A stretch of 7,915 bases of DNA from Thermoanaerobaculaceae bacterium. GTDB lineage: Bacteria > Acidobacteriota > UBA4820. The DNA is taken from NCBI GenBank assembly GCA_012798145.1, contig JAAZNT010000373.1, forward strand, positions 1 through 7,915. Direction: 5' to 3'. The notes under the pieces are model-generated. The model was not told the origin of the DNA, searched no databases, and saw only the letters and a program-made list of their open reading frames with translations. The translations under genes and the position numbers were made by a program. Of this stretch, positions 1 to 5,305 are shown one piece after another (the first letter of the stretch is position 1; the number at the start of each line of letters is the position of its first letter).

Positions 1-13
1 CATGAAATTAAAG

Positions 14-20
14 AAGGAGG
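14..20 (+). promoter_or_regulatory. Shine-Dalgarno site that sets the malic enzyme start
   Basis: AAGGAGG lies 5 nt before the ATG at 26-28. An in-frame ATG at position 2 would give eight more residues, but this RBS would then be inside the coding sequence and no RBS is visible for it. The ATG at 26 is therefore preferred. The promoter must lie left of the window. Confidence 0.85.
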
Positions 21-25
21 AATCG

Positions 26-1483
26 ATGAAGAAGAAAATTGATGTGACTCTTAGCAATTTACCAAAGCTTTTTCCCAAAGACTTTTCCGAAGAGCAGGTG
101 GCAAAGGCACAGACGGTTTTTCTGAAAGAGATGGCTCTCATTCTTCACAAATTCTACAAAGGCAAAATAATGACCGTTCCCAAGGCAGGAGTTTACGGCT
201 TCAACTGGTTCAACATCTGGTACACTCCGGGAGTATCAAAAGTCTCCACATCTATAAGAGACAACAATGACATTTCATTTGAACTATCAAACAGAGGCAA
301 TCTTGTAGCAGTGGTGTCAGACTCTACAAGAGTTCTGGGGGACGGGAATGTATCGCCTTCGGGAGGTCTCGGCGTTATGGAGGGAAAAGCATTCTTGATG
401 AAATATTTAGGCGGTGTTGACGCCGTGGCGCTTTGCGTGGATAGCAGAAATGAAAATGGCAAAAACGATCCCCAAAAGGTAATAGACTTTGTGAAGATGG
501 CTGAACCCAGTTTCGGCGCTGTAAATCTTGAGGATATATCTCAGCCAAATTGTTATAAAGTTCTTGATACGCTAAGAGAAGAATGCAACATTCCTGTATG
601 GCATGATGACGCACAAGGAACCGGCTGCGTTACACTCGCAGGTCTAATTAACGCTCTGAAGATTGTGAAAAAGAAGATTGACAAAGTCAAGATTGTCTTT
701 TACGGCGCAGGAGCTTCCAATACAACTATTGCAAGACTGATTATTAAGGCAGGCGGAGATCCTCACAAAATGATATTGTTTGACACAAAGGGCGCCCTTC
801 ACACAAACAGACAGGATATAAAAAATGACCCCGCATTTTACAGGAAATGGGAACTCTGCGAACAGACAAACCCGGATAAGATAGACAACATAGAAGATGC
901 TATGGAAAACGCCGATGTTCTTATTAGCCTTAGCACACCCGACCCTAATACTGTAAAACAGGATTGGGTAAGAAAAATGGCAAAAAAAGCAATTGTATTC
1001 GCTTGCGCCAATCCCGTTCCGGAAATTTATCCTTATGCCGCAAAAGAGGCAGGGGCGTATATTGTAGCGACGGGAAGAGGAGATTTTCCAAATCAGGTAA
1101 ACAATTCTCTTGGATTCCCGGGAATTTTAAAAGGCGCTCTGCTTGTTAGAGCAAGAAAAATTACCGATGAAATGGCAATAATGGCGGCATACTCAATGGC
1201 AAAATTTGCTGAGAAGAAAGGAATTCATCCAGAGAGAATTATGCCTACAATGGATGAAACTGAGGTCTTTGCCTATGAGGCGGCTGATGTTGCAATGGAA
1301 GCGATAAAGAATGGCGTTGCAAGAATCAAATTGAGCAAGGATGAAGTTTTTAAAACTGCACTTAAAGATATTCGCCAATCGAGAGCGATTGTAAAAACTC
1401 TTATGGATAAGAAATTCATAAAGCCACCCACACAAAGTATGATAAAAGAGGCTCTTGACAAGGCAATAAAGGCGGTAAAATAG
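26..1483 (+). CDS. Malic enzyme (malate dehydrogenase, oxaloacetate-decarboxylating)
   Basis: A 485-aa protein predicted to convert malate to pyruvate and CO2 with reduction of NAD(P), in the cytoplasm. The N-terminal malic domain shows YTPGV at 66-70 (catalytic Tyr), VMEGKA at 117-122 (Lys121, the usual catalytic lysine region), NLED at 167-170 and HDDAQGTG at 193-200, which supply the divalent-metal acids. The C-terminal Rossmann domain begins at about 221 with GAGASN at 227-232, followed by CANPVPE at 327-333 and a GRGDFPNQVNN stretch at 350-360, both typical of the family. It is longer than the core MaeB catalytic region because of extra residues at both ends, and it lacks the phosphotransacetylase-like domain of large MaeB proteins. 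The second Rossmann strand ends in Asp253, which is compatible with NAD, but cofactor choice cannot be settled from this. A strong RBS precedes it and a terminator follows. The family call is firm; the subtype is not. Confidence 0.93.
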   Translation: MKKKIDVTLSNLPKLFPKDFSEEQVAKAQTVFLKEMALILHKFYKGKIMTVPKAGVYGFNWFNIWYTPGVSKVSTSIRDNNDISFELSNRGNLVAVVSDSTRVLGDGNVSPSGGLGVMEGKAFLMKYLGGVDAVALCVDSRNENGKNDPQKVIDFVKMAEPSFGAVNLEDISQPNCYKVLDTLREECNIPVWHDDAQGTGCVTLAGLINALKIVKKKIDKVKIVFYGAGASNTTIARLIIKAGGDPHKMILFDTKGALHTNRQDIKNDPAFYRKWELCEQTNPDKIDNIEDAMENADVLISLSTPDPNTVKQDWVRKMAKKAIVFACANPVPEIYPYAAKEAGAYIVATGRGDFPNQVNNSLGFPGILKGALLVRARKITDEMAIMAAYSMAKFAEKKGIHPERIMPTMDETEVFAYEAADVAMEAIKNGVARIKLSKDEVFKTALKDIRQSRAIVKTLMDKKFIKPPTQSMIKEALDKAIKAVK

Positions 1484-1494
1484 GGATATATCCC
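1483..1494. repeat. 12-bp perfect palindrome at the malic enzyme stop codon
   Basis: GGGATATATCCC begins at the last base of the TAG stop codon (1481-1483). It is perfectly self-complementary but has no loop and no T-run after it, so it is not a terminator. It could be a protein-binding site or a chance occurrence; no second copy was seen in the window. Confidence 0.3.
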
Positions 1495-1543
1495 AAACAG
1501 CTTTAAGCGATTTGATGTAAGTGTTTTAGATTCTTTAATTTGG

Positions 1544-1577
1544 AAAGGCGGAAATCGTAAAAGATTTCCGCCTTTTT
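1544..1577 (+). terminator. Intrinsic terminator of the malic enzyme gene
   Basis: A perfect 13-bp stem pairs 1544-1556 (AAAGGCGGAAATC) with 1563-1575 (GATTTCCGCCTTT) around a 6-nt loop, and is followed by a T-rich run broken by one A. This is a classic rho-independent terminator for the plus strand. The stop codon of the convergent minus-strand gene (1576-1578) lies in the T-run. Read on the minus strand, the stem is followed by a poor U-tract, so bidirectional action is possible but weaker. Confidence 0.9.
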
Positions 1578-2070
1578 ATTTTTCAAGAACTTCTTTTATC
1601 TCAATCTTACGGATCCGCCAGCCCTCTTCTGTTTTTGTCAAACCGAACCCAACCTCGTTGACATTTGAAAATTCTTCAAGTGTTCCCCCTTTTGTTTCCA
1701 CTATTACAGCAGAGTCCGCTTCAGCGGAGAAATCGTCAACGATCTCAATATTTATATCCTTAATAGTAACTTTAAATTTGCTGTTGGAACTCATTAAATA
1801 AAGGTATCCTTTCTCAATCTCTTCGATTGGAATTTCTCTTTCGTAATTTCTTCTCTCAATTTTAAGCAGCACTTTGTCTGCAAAAAATTTTCTACTTTTT
1901 TTTGACTTGACGGCTATTGAAAGAGGGGTATCCTCTTCGCTTTTTTGAACCCATTCAGCTGTTTTCTTCATAAGGTTTTTGATTTTTCTTTTTTCAGTTG
2001 GATAAAATAAAAGCAAAGCAGTAATAAATATTGCCGATAAAACAATCAAAAATATTCTTTTGTTTACCAT
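1576..2070 (-). CDS. Small membrane-anchored protein of unknown function, coupled to signal peptidase
   Basis: A 164-aa protein with one hydrophobic segment at about residues 5-23 (IFLIVLSAIFITALLLFY), preceded by Lys and Arg. It is thus probably anchored in the inner membrane, with the rest outside unless the helix is inverted. Residues 25-60 are lysine-rich and helical in character. The C-terminal half alternates charged and hydrophobic residues and ends in EEGWRIRKIEI, a pattern resembling the last strands of NTF2-like (SnoaL/Cif-type) folds. That is a suggestion from shape only; I recognise no family. Its ATG overlaps the lepB stop by 7 nt (ATGGTAA), implying translational coupling and one transcript. 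No own RBS is obvious. It ends against the hairpin of the convergent malic enzyme gene. Confidence 0.75.
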   Translation of the reverse strand: MVNKRIFLIVLSAIFITALLLFYPTEKRKIKNLMKKTAEWVQKSEEDTPLSIAVKSKKSRKFFADKVLLKIERRNYEREIPIEEIEKGYLYLMSSNSKFKVTIKDINIEIVDDFSAEADSAVIVETKGGTLEEFSNVNEVGFGLTKTEEGWRIRKIEIKEVLEK

Positions 2071-2564
2071 ACCAATTTTCCAATTATCCTTTTTTTTGAA
2101 ACTTCTCCAAAATCGTGACTCTCCATTGGAACTCCTCTATTGTCACCCACCACAAAAACTTTGCCTTTTTCAACAATTTTCCCTTCATAATTCCAATCTG
2201 ATTCTGTCTTAATGTATGGTTCACTAATTTCGATTCCATTAACAAAAAGTTTTCCGTTTTTAAATTCAACTTTTTCGTTCTCTTCAGCGACAACTCTTTT
2301 AAGAAGAATCACTTTTTGTCCCGCGAGTTTAATTCCAACAATGTCTCCCTTATGAATTCTGCCAAACAGATAGCATATTTTGCACAAAAAATGAATTGAA
2401 CCATCTTTAAGCGTTGGCTCCATGCTTTTTCCTTTCAGGGCAATTGGCGTGAGAATAAAATAGAAAAAAAGAAACGACGCTAAGGCAACACTAACTGCTC
2501 TAATCAAAAATCTCTTGTTCAACTTTGGAAAGAAAAATTCTTTAAGCGATTGTTTACATTCCAT
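2064..2564 (-). CDS. lepB: Signal peptidase I
   Basis: A 166-aa membrane-bound serine protease that removes signal peptides from exported proteins. One N-terminal transmembrane segment (about 20-42) is followed by the catalytic motif GKSMEPTL with nucleophile Ser47. The general base Lys89 lies in ILLKRVV, and box E starts with GDNR at 140-143. The rest of box E reads VPMESHDFGEV where most enzymes have a SxDSRxxG pattern, so the usual Asp and Arg appear as Glu148 and His150. The size is close to short, single-membrane-pass Gram-positive-type enzymes and much below E. coli LepB. The start is well bounded: an in-frame TAG ends only 6 nt upstream of the ATG, and the next Met (48) follows the catalytic Ser. 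No Shine-Dalgarno sequence precedes the ATG. The downstream membrane protein overlaps it by 7 nt. Confidence 0.93.
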   Translation of the reverse strand: MECKQSLKEFFFPKLNKRFLIRAVSVALASFLFFYFILTPIALKGKSMEPTLKDGSIHFLCKICYLFGRIHKGDIVGIKLAGQKVILLKRVVAEENEKVEFKNGKLFVNGIEISEPYIKTESDWNYEGKIVEKGKVFVVGDNRGVPMESHDFGEVSKKRIIGKLVW

Positions 2565-2572
2565 AGGTGGCT

Positions 2573-2601
2573 ATTGTATCAAAAGATATTTGAAATCAAA
2601 A
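2573..2601 (-). promoter_or_regulatory. Candidate extended -10 promoter for lepB
   Basis: On the minus strand an extended -10 element, TGATACAAT, occupies 2581-2573. A weak -35 (TTTTGA, 2601-2596) lies 17 nt upstream of the TACAAT hexamer. The predicted transcription start falls about 2 nt before the lepB ATG, which would make the mRNA essentially leaderless. Called by eye only. Confidence 0.45.
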
Positions 2602-2618
2602 TGATTAAGATGTATCAT
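2590..2618 (+). promoter_or_regulatory. Promoter of the 225-aa unknown gene
   Basis: TTGAAA (2590-2595) and TATCAT (2613-2618) are separated by 17 nt, a good match to the housekeeping sigma-factor consensus. The predicted start, around 2625, gives a short leader containing the RBS. It overlaps the divergent lepB promoter candidate. Confidence 0.55.
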
Positions 2619-2627
2619 ATTCTCTTT

Positions 2628-2633
2628 AGGAGG
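2628..2633 (+). promoter_or_regulatory. Shine-Dalgarno site of the 225-aa unknown gene
   Basis: AGGAGG lies 5 nt upstream of the ATG at 2639 and fixes that start. Confidence 0.85.
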
Positions 2634-2638
2634 ATATT

Positions 2639-3316
2639 ATGGCGGAGGAACATAGCAGTCAACTTGGCGATTTTATCAAGGGTAGATTGCTTTTCATTGA
2701 AAATTACTGCAAAGAAAACAACATCAACTATAAAGAAGTGTTGGAAAAGATTGAAGAAGAAGCTATAAAAAGGGCGGGCTCAAAAGAAAAGGAAGATTTT
2801 TTGAGGACAAGACTTTTTGGTGGCTTGGTCCTTCCAACCTCAATTCTTCCATATTGGCTTGACAAAGTCTTTCTTGAAGCGATGTCTGCAGTTTTAAAAG
2901 GTCAAAATAGTCCACTTTTCACTACAACTTCAAAAATTTCCTGTATCCCGTTTGAAGCAGGAAGATTTAACGCTAAAAGGCAGGCTGATACGATTTTCAA
3001 AATAATGTTCAACAACCGAACTCCTTCAGATTGGCTAAAACTGAGTTTCCCTGTTCTCTACCGAAAATGCTATGGTGAGGAAGCCGGTGAAAAATTAAAG
3101 ATCATTGAGCATTCTAAAACACACTTTGAAATAATAACGGACAACACAAACCTTGAAAAAGCATTACGAATAGATTGTTCAACGGTCATAGGCTATCTTT
3201 ACGGCTCTCTGGAAAAACTAAACGCCAAAAATATTTTAATAACACACGATAAATGCCTCGCAGAAACGCCAGCTCCCAAAAAACTTTGCTCATTTGATAT
3301 AACTTTTGATATTTAA
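2639..3316 (+). CDS. Cytoplasmic cysteine-containing protein, possibly V4R/heme-NO-binding-like
   Basis: A 225-aa protein with no signal peptide or membrane segment. I do not firmly recognise it. Residues 1-50 are helical and charged. The middle holds hydrophobic and aromatic helices (FGGLVLPTSILPYWLDKVFL, about 60-79; DWLKLSFPVLYRK, 131-143). The C-terminal 50 residues read like the end of V4R and HNOB-type domains: a helix (VIGYLYGSLEKLNAKN, 183-198), a strand ILITHDKC (199-206), then a second Cys at 217 before a final strand CSFDITF. Those families bind small hydrophobic ligands or heme and usually end in a similar Cys-x(n)-Cys-x-F arrangement; here the spacing between the two Cys is 10 residues. 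Other cysteines are at 24, 102, 144 and 180. It is monocistronic, with its own promoter and strong RBS, and converges on pth with only 16 nt between stop codons. The gene is certain; the function is a low-confidence guess. Confidence 0.8.
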   Translation: MAEEHSSQLGDFIKGRLLFIENYCKENNINYKEVLEKIEEEAIKRAGSKEKEDFLRTRLFGGLVLPTSILPYWLDKVFLEAMSAVLKGQNSPLFTTTSKISCIPFEAGRFNAKRQADTIFKIMFNNRTPSDWLKLSFPVLYRKCYGEEAGEKLKIIEHSKTHFEIITDNTNLEKALRIDCSTVIGYLYGSLEKLNAKNILITHDKCLAETPAPKKLCSFDITFDI

Positions 3317-3332
3317 TTGAACTACAGAGAAT

Positions 3333-3938
3333 TTATTTTTTTTGATTGTCACAATCTTCTTTATTTTTTTTGTTGTAATAATTCATTGCATAGTTGAAGC
3401 CCCTGAAAAGAGCGTCTTTTAAAGCGGCGGCTCCAGTATTTACACCTTCAAGAAATTTTTCGTAATCTTTCTCTTCAATTTTTGAAAGAAGGTAATCTAT
3501 GATATTCTCTTTTTCAATGCCCTCTTTTTTTACACCAAACCTTATTCTCGGAAATGTTTTTTCACCTAATTCGCTTATGATAGATTCCATCCCGTGATGC
3601 CCGCCAGCGCCTCCAGAAAGCCTCAACTTAATTGAAGCAAAAGGAAGGTCAAGATCATCGTAACAGACAATAATGTTACTTGGCTCAAGCTTGTAATCGC
3701 TTAAAAGACTTCTTACTGCGATCCCAGAATTGTTCATAAATGTTTGAGGAAGGGCGAGAATTACACCTTCTCCTTTTATGTTTATAGTCGCAATTAAGGA
3801 TTCTTTGTGTTTTTTGAATCTTCCTGCTTTAAGGTCTTCTGCAAGTTTCAAAACTATCTCAAAGCCAGCGTTGTGCGGAGTCCTTTGGTATTCTTCTCCC
3901 GGATTGCCAAGCCCAACAACAATCTTTGAAACTTGCAT
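3333..3938 (-). CDS. pth: Peptidyl-tRNA hydrolase
   Basis: A 201-aa cytoplasmic enzyme that frees tRNA from prematurely released peptidyl-tRNA. Family signatures appear in order: GLGNPG at 9-14, YQRTPHNAGF at 17-26 with catalytic His22, PQTFMNNSG at 64-72, YDDLDLP at 93-99 with Asp94, GGAGGHHGMESI at 109-120, and FPRIRFGV at 129-136. Compared with E. coli Pth, the Arg before the catalytic His is Pro, the His before the catalytic Asp is Tyr93, and the Asn after the conserved His (E. coli Asn114) is His115. The length is usual, with a charged C-terminal tail. It starts 14 nt after the L25 stop with no clear Shine-Dalgarno site in the gap, so it is probably translated by coupling to rplY. The rplY-pth pair is a common bacterial arrangement, often behind prs, which is absent here. 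Confidence 0.95.
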   Translation of the reverse strand: MQVSKIVVGLGNPGEEYQRTPHNAGFEIVLKLAEDLKAGRFKKHKESLIATINIKGEGVILALPQTFMNNSGIAVRSLLSDYKLEPSNIIVCYDDLDLPFASIKLRLSGGAGGHHGMESIISELGEKTFPRIRFGVKKEGIEKENIIDYLLSKIEEKDYEKFLEGVNTGAAALKDALFRGFNYAMNYYNKKNKEDCDNQKK

Positions 3939-3952
3939 TTATTTGGAAAAGA

Positions 3953-4660
3953 TTACTTCTCTTCCTTCTTTTCCTTCTTTTCCTTCTTCTCTTCCCCTTC
4001 GCCTTCTTCTTCGGTCTTCTTGCCTTTGGCTATGACTTCAGGTTCGGCGACCTCTCCTTCAGCTGGAGCTGCTGGGGCGACTTCTACTTCAGCCTTTGGC
4101 GGAATTATGTGAACTATCGGCTGGTTTTTGTCTTCAGCAAGGATTTTAACTTTTTCACCAAGGTCTATCTGACTAATTTTAATGGATTGTTTAATCCTTA
4201 AAGAAGAAATGTCGAGGGTTACCTTTGCAGGCACAGAAGCGGCTTCACATTCAACTTCAAGTTCTCTTATCACCTGATCAAGAAGACCGCCGTCCTGTTT
4301 TACTCCTATAGGAGTTCCCTGACATTCAACTGGAATTTTGACCTTGATTTTTTCTTCGGGATCTGTCCTTCTAAAATCGGCGTGAATAAGTTTATTCGTT
4401 AGAGGGTCAATCTGAAAGTCCTTTATCATAACATGCCTTCTTCTCTTTGTTCCTTTTAAAGAGAAAAGAAGCAATGTGTTCATCCCTTTTTCCGACCTTA
4501 AGATCTCAATTACTTTTGCCGAATCGACATAGATTGGAATCGGCTCTGTGCCTCCGCCATAAACTATCGCTGGTGTTTTTCCTTCAGGCACTCTTCTTCT
4601 GCCAGCTTTGCCGAGAAGTTCCCTTTTTTCTACCACTATTTCCTGAATTTGCTCTGTCAT
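3953..4660 (-). CDS. rplY: Large ribosomal subunit protein L25 (CTC/TL5 type)
   Basis: A 235-aa protein that binds 5S rRNA in the central protuberance of the 50S subunit; the longer form is known as general stress protein CTC. The N-terminal L25 domain (about 6-95) carries GKAGRRRVPEGKTPAIVYG and the HVMIKDFQIDPLTNKLIHADF segment. The TL5-type C-terminal beta domain spans about 100-188, with IPVECQGTPIGVKQDGGLLDQ. It ends in a low-complexity tail from about 190, first Ala/Pro/Glu-rich and then a Glu/Lys run containing KKE repeats. Such acidic or mixed-charge tails occur in other CTC proteins. AGGAG at 4671-4667 lies 6 nt before the ATG. It is the first gene of an rplY-pth operon. Confidence 0.95.
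   Translation of the reverse strand: MTEQIQEIVVEKRELLGKAGRRRVPEGKTPAIVYGGGTEPIPIYVDSAKVIEILRSEKGMNTLLLFSLKGTKRRRHVMIKDFQIDPLTNKLIHADFRRTDPEEKIKVKIPVECQGTPIGVKQDGGLLDQVIRELEVECEAASVPAKVTLDISSLRIKQSIKISQIDLGEKVKILAEDKNQPIVHIIPPKAEVEVAPAAPAEGEVAEPEVIAKGKKTEEEGEGEEKKEKKEKKEEK
3962..3988 (-). repeat. Three perfect tandem copies of a 9-bp unit in the rplY tail
   Basis: The plus strand reads TTCCTTCTT three times in a row; the coding strand is AAGAAGGAA, in frame as Lys-Lys-Glu. It forms part of a longer polypurine/polypyrimidine stretch near 3956-4015. A change in copy number would keep the frame and alter only the length of the disordered tail. Confidence 0.9.
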
Positions 4661-4697
4661 TTCAAACTCCTAAAGCATAAGATGTATTAAAATAGTT

Positions 4698-4726
4698 ATT
4701 TTATAACGAAATCAACTTTTTTTCAA
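4698..4726 (-). promoter_or_regulatory. Promoter of rplY-pth
   Basis: On the minus strand TTGAAA (4726-4721) and TAAAAT (4703-4698) are spaced by exactly 17 nt. The predicted start near 4691 leaves a leader of about 30 nt containing the AGGAG RBS. The -35 element lies only 3 nt after the stop codon of the upstream ferritin-like gene. No terminator separates the two genes, so read-through from upstream is also possible. Confidence 0.65.
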
Positions 4727-4729
4727 GTA

Positions 4730-5242
4730 TTATTCCATTGACTCCAGAGAAAATTCCGGAAAATCATAGAAATATCCGCTTTTATTGAAATAATCTACCT
4801 CAGCTCTAACAAGGGAAGTATGGGCGTCTTCGATTTCCAAAAACCTCTGAAACACTTTTTTGCCTTCGCTTCCAAATTCTCCAGCAAGTTTTTGATAAAG
4901 TCTTGTCGCCTCCTCTTCAAGCTCAAGAGCCCTTAAAAGCCGCTGCATCTCCCCTTCGCTTGGATGTTTCTTGCCTGTTTCCTTCAAAGACTCCTCGCCT
5001 TCAAGCGCCCAAGATTCTCTGGTAAAAAGCGTTGGAAGCTCTTTGTCCTCTATTTTCCCGCTATTCTCATAGTTTGCAAGCATTTTTTTAAGATATCCAA
5101 CATGCCCTTCTTCCTCTTTTGCAAGGAAGTTGTAAAAATGCTTTCCCGATTTATCAGATTCCTTTTCGGCTGATTCGGCATAATATTTTGCTATTTTCTT
5201 TTCAAGTTCAAGGGCGCTTTCAATCGCTTCTTTAAGGTTCAT
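4730..5242 (-). CDS. Ferritin-like di-iron protein, rubrerythrin family, no rubredoxin domain
   Basis: A 170-aa soluble protein predicted to be a four-helix bundle with a di-iron site. Two homologous halves are visible. Helix A has ALELEKKIAKYY (10-21, ligand Glu14) and helix B has KEEEGH with ExxH at 44-47. Helix C has ALELEEEATRLYQ (105-117, probable ligand Glu110) and helix D has LEIEDAH with ExxH at 138-141. The C-terminus GYFYDFPEFSLESME is typical of this rubrerythrin-related group. There are no cysteines, so the rubredoxin iron centre of classical rubrerythrin is missing and an outside electron donor would be needed. The likely role is peroxide reduction or iron handling in anaerobic or microaerobic cells, inferred from the family. 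AAGGAGG at 5253-5247 lies 4 nt before the ATG. It is divergent from mutL and transcribed toward rplY. Confidence 0.9.
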   Translation of the reverse strand: MNLKEAIESALELEKKIAKYYAESAEKESDKSGKHFYNFLAKEEEGHVGYLKKMLANYENSGKIEDKELPTLFTRESWALEGEESLKETGKKHPSEGEMQRLLRALELEEEATRLYQKLAGEFGSEGKKVFQRFLEIEDAHTSLVRAEVDYFNKSGYFYDFPEFSLESME

Positions 5243-5251
5243 ATTTCCTCC

Positions 5252-5281
5252 TTACAAATTCATAAATTAAAATGTTATAAT
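5252..5281 (+). promoter_or_regulatory. Promoter of the mutL operon
   Basis: A perfect TATAAT at 5276-5281 is preceded by TG at 5273-5274, forming an extended -10 (TGTTATAAT). A -35-like TTACAA (5252-5257) lies 18 nt upstream. Transcription would start near 5288, leaving a leader of about 18 nt before the ATG. The -35 overlaps the RBS of the divergent ferritin-like gene. Confidence 0.65.
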
Positions 5282-5300
5282 GGTTGAATTAAAAGGTCAA
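5272..5300 (-). promoter_or_regulatory. Candidate promoter of the ferritin-like gene
   Basis: On the minus strand TTGACC (5300-5295) lies 17 nt from TAACAT (5277-5272); TATAAC (5279-5274) is an alternative -10 with a 15-nt spacer. The -35 is a 5-of-6 match to TTGACA. It overlaps the mutL promoter on the other strand. Confidence 0.5.
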
Positions 5301-5305
5301 GTGTG

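Noticed and set aside
2..25. Upstream in-frame ATG at position 2 for the malic enzyme
   Set aside because: The strong AAGGAGG at 14-20 sits correctly for the ATG at 26, and no RBS is seen for the earlier one.
1502..2551. Shared 11-mer TTTAAGCGATT at 1502 and 2541
   Set aside because: One copy is in coding sequence and one is intergenic; short and AT-rich, so probably chance.
3344..3356. Small hairpin GATTG-TCA-CAATC followed by a T-rich run
   Set aside because: The stem is only 5 bp and AT-rich and lies inside the pth coding end; too weak to call a terminator.
3778..4201. Two plus-strand open frames over rplY and pth with Phe/Leu-rich products
   Set aside because: They arise from the polypurine coding strand of the rplY tail read backwards and resemble membrane proteins only by composition.
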